From Spirochaetota bacterium (GTDB taxonomy: Bacteria; Spirochaetota; Spirochaetia; Treponematales; Treponemataceae), in assembly GCA_022704725.1 (NCBI GenBank), contig JAKJFV010000051.1:1-8666 (forward strand): 8,666 nt of DNA, written 5' to 3'. The notes beneath the pieces are model-generated. The model was not told the origin of the DNA. It was given only the letters and a program-made list of their open reading frames with translations, and ran no database searches. The position numbers and the translations under genes were made by a program. This document shows positions 1 to 5,734 of the stretch, piece after piece (positions within the stretch are counted from its first letter, which is position 1; each line of letters starts with the position of its first letter).

Positions 1-572
1 ACAATAGAATTCTACAAAACCGCATGAAGCCGCACTTTTTGTTTAATTCTATGAATATTATTTTTAATCAAATTGTTGAGTCTCCAAAAGACGCTATGGA
101 AAGTCTTAAACTCTTATCAGATAACTATCATTTTATTACTGAATTCAACGATAAAAAAATAATTCTGCTTCGGGAAGAAGTAAATTTCCTGCAAACTTAC
201 CTGCATCTAATGCAGCTTAGATGGCCCGATAAATTACTTCTATCCTACAATATTGATAATAATCTTTTAGATATTCCGGTTCCTCCGTTTATTCTGCAGC
301 CCTTAGCAGAGAACGCATTTAAACACAGTCTGAATAAGATTGCAGATAAGGAGCTGGAAATTTCAATTCAGCTTATTGATAATGAAATAAGCTTAAGAGT
401 TATTAATACCACGGCAGACAAACTTGGTTACGTTGATTACTCGAGGTCTTTGGGAAATATCTTAAAAAGAATACAAAACTACTATAAAAATGTAAGCCTT
501 TCTGTGTATCAGCATGATAACAAGGTTATTTCTGAAATTATTTTTACAAACCCGGGAATTAAGAAGGGATGA
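1..572 (+). CDS. LytS/YehU-type sensor histidine kinase, C-terminal part (5' end outside window)
   Basis: This is the cytoplasmic kinase core of a two-component sensor of the His_kinase (LytS) family. It autophosphorylates on histidine and passes the phosphate to a response regulator, typically of the LytTR or AraC type. The frame is open to the left edge (first full codon at base 3), so the ATG at 24 is internal. The phosphoacceptor box PHFLFN lies at bases 30-47 and is preceded by LQNRMK, as usual in the family. The ATPase N-box PLAENAFKH follows at about 300-326. The glycine box is weak: SLGNILKRIQNYY stands where GxGLxNxxxRL is usual, and no DNG motif is visible. Input and membrane segments would lie upstream. 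No response regulator follows; one may lie upstream. The family call is firm; the signal sensed is unknown. Confidence 0.88.
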   Translation, partial: NRILQNRMKPHFLFNSMNIIFNQIVESPKDAMESLKLLSDNYHFITEFNDKKIILLREEVNFLQTYLHLMQLRWPDKLLLSYNIDNNLLDIPVPPFILQPLAENAFKHSLNKIADKELEISIQLIDNEISLRVINTTADKLGYVDYSRSLGNILKRIQNYYKNVSLSVYQHDNKVISEIIFTNPGIKKG

Positions 573-618
573 GATAAGAATACATTGTATGCTGTAAAAA
601 AAAGTGTTCCAGTGCTCT

Positions 619-651
619 AAGTTAAATGTACCTCCTGTACATTTAACTTTT
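619..651 (+). terminator. Perfect 13-bp stem-loop after the kinase gene, possible terminator
   Basis: Bases 619-631 pair perfectly with 637-649 around the 5-base loop CTCCT, followed by a short T run. It lies 46 bases after the kinase stop codon. The stem is AT-rich and the T tract is only four (TTTT, including the last stem bases) before a C, so intrinsic termination is plausible but not certain. On the minus strand the loop region reads AGGAGG, a Shine-Dalgarno-like string with no obvious start codon behind it. Confidence 0.45.
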
Positions 652-677
652 CGAGTGTTTTGCTTCGCAAAAACTCG
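652..677. repeat. Second stem-loop directly after the first
   Basis: CGAGT (652-656) pairs with ACTCG (673-677) and TTTTGC (658-663) with GCAAAA (667-672), leaving a bulged G at 657 and a TTC loop. It begins two bases after the preceding stem. There is no T run on either downstream side, so it is recorded as an inverted repeat, not as a terminator. It could stabilise a 3' end or be part of a dispersed intergenic element. Confidence 0.5.
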
Positions 678-743
678 CTAGTTATAAAAAAACAACTCCA
701 ATGCCATACACCCCTTCGGGTCGTTACTGTAATGAAAAACGTT

Positions 744-904
744 GAGTGCCGATACTAATCTTTTTTCCACATATTCTTATGGGTTTGAGGAGTACGCAGC
801 ATAGCTGCGTTAGAAAAACTACGCGTCGCATGAGGCTCTAGCCGGCGCTGAGCCGATATTAATCTATGCGCCCCATACGGGTTGGTTTAACGCACACAGT
901 GCGT
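744..904. repeat. Two degenerate direct-repeat units with hairpins in the kinase-metA gap
   Basis: The gap between the kinase and metA (573-914) has no convincing gene. Its right half contains a motif twice: GAGTGCCGATACTAATCT at 744-761 and GAGCCGATATTAATCT at 850-865. Each copy is followed by a CCA-rich stretch, a GGGTTTG/GGGTTGG block and a hairpin with ACGCA...TGCGT arms. Those hairpins are 794-800 with 804-810 (7 bp, loop ATA) and 890-895 with 899-904 (6 bp, loop ACA). A third hairpin at 834-854 (GGCTC/GAGCC plus AGC/GCT) lies between them. The stretch from about 780 to 905 is visibly richer in G and C than its surroundings. It looks like a duplicated, decayed intergenic repeat. It also forms the 3' trailer of metA, but no stem is followed by a T run on the minus strand. 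Confidence 0.5.
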
Positions 905-914
905 CCTCTCCTTA

Positions 915-1823
915 TTATACAAATTCAAACGGTGTTTCCTGGTAGACGTAGTAGTTAAGCCAGTTGGAGTAAAAAAGGTGGGCGTGGCTTCGCCATGTTG
1001 AGCGGGGTTTTTGCCATGGATCGTTTTCCGGGAAGTAGTTTACCGGCATTTCGATAGGCAGACCCTTATCAAGATCGCGGCGGTATTCGTTGCCGAGTGT
1101 TTCGGTGTCGTATTCTAAGTGGCCGGTCATAAAAATCTGGCGGTTGTCGTTTGATTTTACTAAGAGGACCCCGGATTCTTCTCCTTCTGCAAGGATTGTT
1201 AAATCTTTGTGCGCCTTTAATGCATCGGTACAAATTTCTGTATGGCGGGATTGAGGGGAGGGGAATATGTCGTCAAAACCGCGAAGAAGGGGTTCTGCAA
1301 GAGTTGTCTTGTAATGGGGGTAAATGCCGAACAGTTTTTTTTCTAAATCTCGTTTATTAATGCCGAAATTATGATACAAGCCTGCCTGAGCTCCCCAGCA
1401 GATATATAATGTGGAAAAGACATTTGATTTAGCCCAATCCATAATTTCGCCTAATTCATTCCAATAATCTACCTTTTCAAAGGGCAGCTGTTCCACCGGT
1501 GCGCCTGTTACAATCATTCCGTCATATTTTCTGGTACAGAGCTCTTTTGCTGTAATATAAAATCTTTCAAGATGATCGGTGCTGGTATTCTTTGACTGAT
1601 GGCTTTCCATGTGAACAAGGGAAATTTCAACCTGCAAAGGCGAGTTTCCAAGCAGCCGCAAAAGCTGTGTTTCGGTTGCGATTTTTGTAGGCATGAGGTT
1701 TACGATCGCTATTTTAAGCGGGCGTATATCCTGGCATGCTGCCCTCTGGTCAGTCATTACGAAGATATTTTCGTTTTCGAGAGTAGAGCGGGCTGGTAAG
1801 TCAGATTGAATTTTTATCGGCAT
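915..1823 (-). CDS. metA: Homoserine O-acyltransferase (predicted acetyl-CoA specific)
   Basis: This enzyme catalyses the first committed step of methionine synthesis from homoserine, making O-acylhomoserine in the cytoplasm. The 302 residues match the full family length and the N-terminus MPIKI is canonical, so the start at 1823 is secure. Visible active-site features are Lys47 (PTK), nucleophile Cys142 in ICWGAQA, and His235 and Glu237 in GHLEYD. Residue 111, which sets acyl choice in characterised MetA enzymes, is Glu (TGAPVEQLP). Glu there goes with acetyl-CoA, whereas E. coli has Gly and uses succinyl-CoA. The product is therefore predicted to be O-acetylhomoserine, the substrate of a MetY-type sulfhydrylase. 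The gene stands alone on the minus strand, divergent from the hydrolase operon. No Shine-Dalgarno precedes the ATG; the start is part of an extended inverted repeat carrying a -10 element. Confidence 0.97.
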   Translation of the reverse strand: MPIKIQSDLPARSTLENENIFVMTDQRAACQDIRPLKIAIVNLMPTKIATETQLLRLLGNSPLQVEISLVHMESHQSKNTSTDHLERFYITAKELCTRKYDGMIVTGAPVEQLPFEKVDYWNELGEIMDWAKSNVFSTLYICWGAQAGLYHNFGINKRDLEKKLFGIYPHYKTTLAEPLLRGFDDIFPSPQSRHTEICTDALKAHKDLTILAEGEESGVLLVKSNDNRQIFMTGHLEYDTETLGNEYRRDLDKGLPIEMPVNYFPENDPWQKPRSTWRSHAHLFYSNWLNYYVYQETPFEFV

Positions 1824-1832
1824 AGTGAGCTA

Positions 1833-1841
1833 AGTATAGCA
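1833..1841 (-). promoter_or_regulatory. Extended -10 promoter of metA
   Basis: On the minus strand this reads TGCTATACT, the TGn extension plus a -10 hexamer matching TATAAT at five of six positions. It ends 9 bases before the metA ATG, predicting a leaderless or nearly leaderless mRNA. Confidence 0.6.
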
Positions 1842-1856
1842 TTTTTTGGATGTTTT

Positions 1857-1865
1857 TGCTATACT
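1857..1865 (+). promoter_or_regulatory. Extended -10 promoter of the hydrolase-U32-barrel-phosphatase operon
   Basis: TGCTATACT, identical to the metA copy on the other strand, ends 9 bases before the ATG at 1875. It is the only promoter-like signal I see ahead of the four-gene plus-strand operon. Confidence 0.6.
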
Positions 1866-1874
1866 TCTCGCACT

Positions 1875-2762
1875 ATGGGAGATAATGACCGCCGTTCAGC
1901 TGTTAAAAAGCTCAAATATCTAATTTTTTCTTCAAAATCTGAACCTGTACCTTTTAGAAAAAAACTGGAAGCTCATTTTACATCTGTTTTTCTGCCCAAT
2001 AATGTAGAAAGATCTGAACAGGACTTCGGCGGCGTCATGTGCGATGTTCTAAGTCCCGAGGTCTATGCACAAAACAGGGTGCTCGTCTATGTTCACGGTG
2101 GATCCTTTATAGGCGGGAGCCGCTCGTCATGGCGGAGTTTCTGTGCATCTTTAGCGAATGCCTCCTCTACTAAACTTATTCTTCCCGAAATTCGTCTTGC
2201 GCCTGAGTATCCCTTCCCGTCTGCAATTGAAGATATTTGCGCTGTTTTACGCACTATTGCAAAAACCGGCAGGGAAATTATTCTTGCAGGCGACGGCTCC
2301 GGTGCTGCAATCGCCCTGTCTTCAGCTCTTGATGCTCCTGAAAATATCCGAAGCTGTCTAAAAAATATAATTCTTTTTTCCCCCTGGCTCGATTTTTCTC
2401 CGGACTCGCCTCTCTTTGTTCTTAAGAAGTCCGGTGATGAAGTTATATCAGCTGACTGCATAAAACGATGTGCAGACCTTTATACATACCGCTCCAATTT
2501 GCAAAACCCCTCAGTATCCCCTATGTGTGCATCTGAATCTGCGCTCGGTCTGCTTCCTCCTGTTTTCATTCAAATGGGTGAGAAGGAAGTTCTTTTACCC
2601 GAGGCTAAGCGGTTTATTAACAGGCTGTATCATGCCGGTACTGATTATGAGCTTGATGTATGGCCTAACATGATGCATCTTTTTCAGATGGCAGACGAAT
2701 TTCTTCCGGAAGCGCACAGGGCTGTAGAAAAAGCCGGAAACCGCATTAAAAAATTAGTATAG
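1875..2762 (+). CDS. Alpha/beta hydrolase, HSL (hormone-sensitive lipase) esterase-like, with altered catalytic motifs
   Basis: This 295-residue protein has the layout of HSL-family carboxylesterases, which cleave short acyl esters. Visible are the oxyanion-hole motif HGGSF (residues 74-78), RLAPEYPFPSAIED (107-120), FSPWLDFS (168-175) and the catalytic-His region WPNMMHLFQ (His268). Two key spots differ. The nucleophile elbow reads GDGSGA (139-144) where GDSAGG is usual, so Ser142 is shifted one place. The acid motif reads GEKEVLL (235-241) where GSDEVLL is common, placing Lys at the Asp position. It may be a variant esterase or an inactive relative. There is no signal peptide, so it is cytoplasmic. 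An upstream in-frame ATG at 1806 would overlap metA and run through the promoter repeat, so I prefer 1875, which mirrors the metA start. It is the first gene of a tight operon. Confidence 0.85.
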   Translation: MGDNDRRSAVKKLKYLIFSSKSEPVPFRKKLEAHFTSVFLPNNVERSEQDFGGVMCDVLSPEVYAQNRVLVYVHGGSFIGGSRSSWRSFCASLANASSTKLILPEIRLAPEYPFPSAIEDICAVLRTIAKTGREIILAGDGSGAAIALSSALDAPENIRSCLKNIILFSPWLDFSPDSPLFVLKKSGDEVISADCIKRCADLYTYRSNLQNPSVSPMCASESALGLLPPVFIQMGEKEVLLPEAKRFINRLYHAGTDYELDVWPNMMHLFQMADEFLPEAHRAVEKAGNRIKKLV

Positions 2763-2770
2763 GACAGCTT

Positions 2771-4138
2771 ATGGAACTTGTTGCACCCGCAGGAAATCTT
2801 GAAAAACTTTCATACGTTTACGCTTATGGTGCGGACAGTGCCTATATCGGGCTAAAGCGTTTTTCTCTTCGTGTTAAGGCTGATAATTTTTATGACAAGG
2901 AATACGAACAGATAAAAGTACTAAAGGAAAAATATCCTTCAAAAAGACTTTTTTGTGCATTAAATATTTCTTTCCATAATAAGGATATAGATCACTTTGT
3001 ATCTGATATTGACTATTTTAAGCAGTATCCTATTGATTCTTTTATTGTGCAGGATATTGGTATTGTCCCAATTGTTCAAAAGTATTTTCCCGATGCACAT
3101 CTTCATTTAAGCACGCAGGCTAACTGCATAAATCGGGAAGCGGTAAAGGTGTACCGCAATATGGGTTTTTCCCGTGTTGTGCTGGGCCGAGAGGCTTCCT
3201 TAGCAGACATACGCGAAATTAAGGATGCATGCCCCGAGATGGAGCTGGAGGTTTTTGCACACGGCGCTATGTGCATAGCATATTCCGGACGCTGCCTCAT
3301 AAGCGCCTATATGACCGGCCGCAGCGCAAACAGCGGGTTTTGTTCTCACTCCTGCCGCTGGGATTATAAACTTTTAGAAGAACGTGAACGGCCGGGCGAG
3401 TATTTTCCTGTTTTTGAAGGCGACGATTACACCGCAATTCTCTCTTCTAAAGATTTATGCATGGTTGATCATCTGGATGATATGAAAAAGGCGGGAGTCG
3501 ATTCTTTAAAGATCGAAGGCCGCATGAAAAGTCTGTATTATGCAGCCCTTGTAACAAGGGCGTACCGTAAGGCAATTGACAGTCTTGAAGGCCTCATAAC
3601 AAAGGAAGAAGCAGCCCCGTTTATTGATGAATTGTATAAAACTGCCCACCGGGAATTTTCCACCGGCTTTTTTTACTCTCGTGAGGATGCCGACAAAACT
3701 ACTGCCGGCGAAACAAAGAGCGGGTATGAGATGGCGGGCACAATAGGTTCTATTCTTTCTAATGAGGAATCCGAAGCAGTTCTGCATCGTGCAAAAACAA
3801 CAGAACAGAATTTTATTCGTGAAATGGATTCTCTTCATCCTTCTGCGCGGGAAGCAAAGACAAAAGATTTTTCACTTCATCCGGAAAAGAAACCTCATCC
3901 TGTTCAAAAAAAAGACGGATATTCATTCTATCATTACAGAGCTTTGAATAAAATCGAGACTTCTACAGCGCTTGAGTTCATAGGTCCTGATTGTACCTCC
4001 GTTGCCGATTCTTCCTACGTTCTTGTTAACCCGGAGGATGGAACAATAATGGATTGGGTATGTCATAATCATGATTGTCTTATTTATACGTCATCTGCAG
4101 TGGAATCTTCCTGGATTGCACGGTTTAAGAATACCTGA
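2771..4138 (+). CDS. trhP: Peptidase U32 family protein, probable tRNA 5-hydroxyuridine hydroxylation protein TrhP
   Basis: U32 proteins of the YegQ/YrrO group are not proven peptidases. E. coli YegQ (TrhP) is needed for prephenate-dependent hydroxylation of tRNA wobble uridine 34. The 455-residue length fits. The protein opens with MELVAPAGNLEKL and has the U32 signature EVFAHGAMCIAYSGRC. Four cysteines likely to hold an Fe-S cluster are Cys168, Cys175, Cys191 and Cys195. The typical SLKIEGRMKS block follows at 245-254. The C-terminal beta-barrel domain is interrupted by a charged stretch of about 50 residues (roughly 331-384), after which it resumes with NKIETSTALEFIGP. RlhA-type 23S rRNA modification is the alternative within the family, less likely given the similarity to YrrO/YegQ. 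AGGA at 2761-2764 gives a good ribosome site overlapping the stop of the preceding gene. Confidence 0.88.
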   Translation: MELVAPAGNLEKLSYVYAYGADSAYIGLKRFSLRVKADNFYDKEYEQIKVLKEKYPSKRLFCALNISFHNKDIDHFVSDIDYFKQYPIDSFIVQDIGIVPIVQKYFPDAHLHLSTQANCINREAVKVYRNMGFSRVVLGREASLADIREIKDACPEMELEVFAHGAMCIAYSGRCLISAYMTGRSANSGFCSHSCRWDYKLLEERERPGEYFPVFEGDDYTAILSSKDLCMVDHLDDMKKAGVDSLKIEGRMKSLYYAALVTRAYRKAIDSLEGLITKEEAAPFIDELYKTAHREFSTGFFYSREDADKTTAGETKSGYEMAGTIGSILSNEESEAVLHRAKTTEQNFIREMDSLHPSAREAKTKDFSLHPEKKPHPVQKKDGYSFYHYRALNKIETSTALEFIGPDCTSVADSSYVLVNPEDGTIMDWVCHNHDCLIYTSSAVESSWIARFKNT

Positions 4139-4848
4139 TGATTATGAAGAGATGCAGAATACTGTTTATACTGTGTTATCTCTTTGTTTTTCTATCTACT
4201 CCCGTATTTGGAGTCTCTCAGTTTCTGGAATTGTCTGTAGGAACTAACGGCGGAACAGGTTTTGCAAAACCCTTTTTTTCGTTGTCAATTGCTCATTCAG
4301 TTTTTTTTGACAACGCAGATATTTTAGGCGGTTTTCACTATACCTTAGGCCAGGTTGACCTTACCGGGCAAATACGTGTATGGCTTGTTAAGAAGGAAGC
4401 TGCAGCCCTTGGTTTTGGAATTCTTCAGCATTCCGGCTGGTTTTTGGGTGATGGAAGGGAGCATGACTTTTTCGGATCTGTTCATGGTTCTTTCGGTTCC
4501 CTTGCACGGTTCAATTTTTCTTTTGAAGCCTCCTATATGTATAAGTACTCTGTAATAAAGTCTATTCGTTCTTATGTTCCGTTTCTAAGCGACAAGGGAG
4601 CGGCCTTTTCTTTAAAGCTTCAAAAGGAGTTTGATTCCCGGCTGCTGCTTTACGGGGGCGTAAGTTCTTATGAGATGTTCCGTTACCCCTTATTTCTTAT
4701 GCCGGCATATTTTGCAGGTTTACTCTATAGTCATCCCGACGGATTAACGGCACGATCTCAAATTAGTGTCCGCTATTCTGATCAGTTAACGCTCACGGCT
4801 TATGTAAACTATATCAGTATTTCTGCAGGTGTGGGGTGCAAATTTTAA
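4138..4848 (+). CDS. Predicted outer-membrane beta-barrel protein, function unknown
   Basis: This 236-residue protein matches no named family I recognise. Residues 1-25 form a Sec signal peptide: a short basic start (KRCR), a long hydrophobic core and a probable cleavage after VFG. The mature part alternates hydrophobic and polar residues, is rich in Phe, Tyr, Gly and Ser, has no long hydrophobic helix, and ends in YISISAGVGCKF with a terminal Phe. These are signs of an outer-membrane beta-barrel, perhaps of 8-10 strands. The ATG shares one base with the stop of the U32 gene (TGATG) and has AAGAA six bases upstream. ATG at 4144 is an alternative start. Tight coupling to its neighbours shows cotranscription but does not reveal the role. 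Confidence 0.72.
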   Translation: MIMKRCRILFILCYLFVFLSTPVFGVSQFLELSVGTNGGTGFAKPFFSLSIAHSVFFDNADILGGFHYTLGQVDLTGQIRVWLVKKEAAALGFGILQHSGWFLGDGREHDFFGSVHGSFGSLARFNFSFEASYMYKYSVIKSIRSYVPFLSDKGAAFSLKLQKEFDSRLLLYGGVSSYEMFRYPLFLMPAYFAGLLYSHPDGLTARSQISVRYSDQLTLTAYVNYISISAGVGCKF

Positions 4849-4849
4849 T

Positions 4850-5734
4850 ATGAAGTTCAATGTTTTAATCCTGCTTTTTATTATGCTTTTCTCTTCCTGT
4901 AAGATGGGTTTGAAGGAATTTTTTTGGCGCAGCTCTGATGTCTCGTCTCGGAGTACTGAAATAACCGACATTGCTGTACCGCAAACAATTCTGTCAAAGC
5001 AGTCCTACAAAATTCTCCTCATTGCCGACATTCATTATTCAGATGTAACTTCAAATCCTGAATCTGTTCTTTTTGACTGGCTGGATTCTCTTGAAGAAGA
5101 TGAAGTTCCGGATTTTTGCATAGTATTAGGAGACATGACCAATTACGGCTTCGAAAAGGAATATACGATGTATGACTCTTTTGTGAGCCGCTTAGATACT
5201 TTCGATATACCTGTGTAAGGACTTTTGGGCAATCATGACATTTATAATTCGGGATGGGATTATTGGATCAAGTATGTTAAACCGCAAACCGCCTATTACC
5301 GGTTTTCCACACCGGAATATTCATGGTATTTTTTAGATTCTGCAAACGGTACCCTTGGTGAAGCTCAGTTCAATAATTTAATAGAAGAGCTTCTAAACGA
5401 TAAAAAGCAGAAAATAATATTTTCTCATTATCCTTTGTACGGGGACGGCATCTTTTATTTTACCCTGCTTGATTCACGTGAACGGGCTAAGCTCATCGCA
5501 GCTTTTGCAGACAACGATGTTCTTTATTATTTTGCAGGCCATAAACATGACGGCGGTATTTTTGATTACGGTTCTTTTTTTGAGGCTGGTATAAAGGCCT
5601 TTGTTAACACAAAAATTGAAGGATACTTTAATGACAACGGATACTGGGCGGTTTTGTCTGTCGATGAGAATACCGGAACTTTCTCATGCGATGAATACTG
5701 GGCTCAGGATCTTAGTGTTTCTTCGATTTTTTAG
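4850..5734 (+). pseudogene. Lipoprotein calcineurin-like metallophosphoesterase, interrupted by one in-frame TAA
   Basis: One reading frame of 294 sense-plus-stop codons encodes a complete metallophosphoesterase, broken only by TAA at 5216-5218 (codon 123). The first part has a lipoprotein signal peptide with lipobox FSSC (Cys17), DIH (Asp60, His62) and GDM (Asp95). After the stop come GNHD (Asn128, His129), SHYP (His193) and GHKH (His231, His233). These are the usual metal ligands, so all are present but divided between two fragments, and neither half could form the site alone. The stop falls in the motif PV-stop-GLLGNHD, where relatives commonly have Tyr; one base change from TAT or TAC would create it. 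AAGGA overlaps the stop and a TTG follows at 5225, so restart is conceivable. The start at 4850, one base after the barrel gene, places the signal peptide correctly; an in-frame GTG lies at 4829. The intact form would be a membrane-anchored phosphatase. Confidence 0.8.

Larger units (their letters stand above)
1821..1877. promoter_or_regulatory. Mirror-image divergent promoter/start region of metA and the hydrolase operon
   Basis: Two 21-base arms, 1821-1841 (read on the minus strand) and 1857-1877 (plus strand), match at 18 of 21 positions. Ten bases (TGCTATACTT) are identical at the inner end and CACTATG at the outer end. Each arm holds an extended -10 element, TGCTATACT, and ends in the start codon of the gene it faces. 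The centre (1842-1856) is T-rich. Neither gene has a Shine-Dalgarno, and the distance from the -10 to the ATG is 9 bases on both sides, so transcription should begin at or within a few bases of the start codon. No good -35 is visible, as expected of extended -10 promoters. The 10-bp palindrome could also be an operator. Confidence 0.65.

Noticed and set aside
573..914. Riboswitch or methionine-responsive leader for metA
   Set aside because: The structured region lies downstream of metA, not upstream, and the metA start has no room for a leader. It is better treated as repeats or a 3' trailer.
573..914. tRNA, small ORF or CRISPR array in the kinase-metA gap
   Set aside because: There is no cloverleaf, no open frame with a plausible start and ribosome site, and the repeats are two, degenerate and not evenly spaced.
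1806..1874. Longer N-terminus for the hydrolase starting at the ATG at 1806
   Set aside because: It would overlap the metA coding start and read through the promoter inverted repeat. The extra 23 residues do not look like the family N-terminus, and the ATG at 1875 mirrors the metA start.
2093..2461. 122-residue minus-strand open frame inside the hydrolase gene
   Set aside because: It is opposite conserved esterase motifs, is Arg/Ser-rich without a domain, and has no promoter or ribosome site.
3506..3838. 110-residue minus-strand open frame inside the U32 gene
   Set aside because: It is antisense to a conserved coding region, has no recognisable domain, and is best explained as a shadow of codon use.
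5225..5734. Independent small gene starting at TTG 5225
   Set aside because: It is in the same frame as the lipoprotein fragment, begins inside the GNHD motif, and lacks the first three metal ligands. It is the second half of a broken gene, although restart cannot be excluded.
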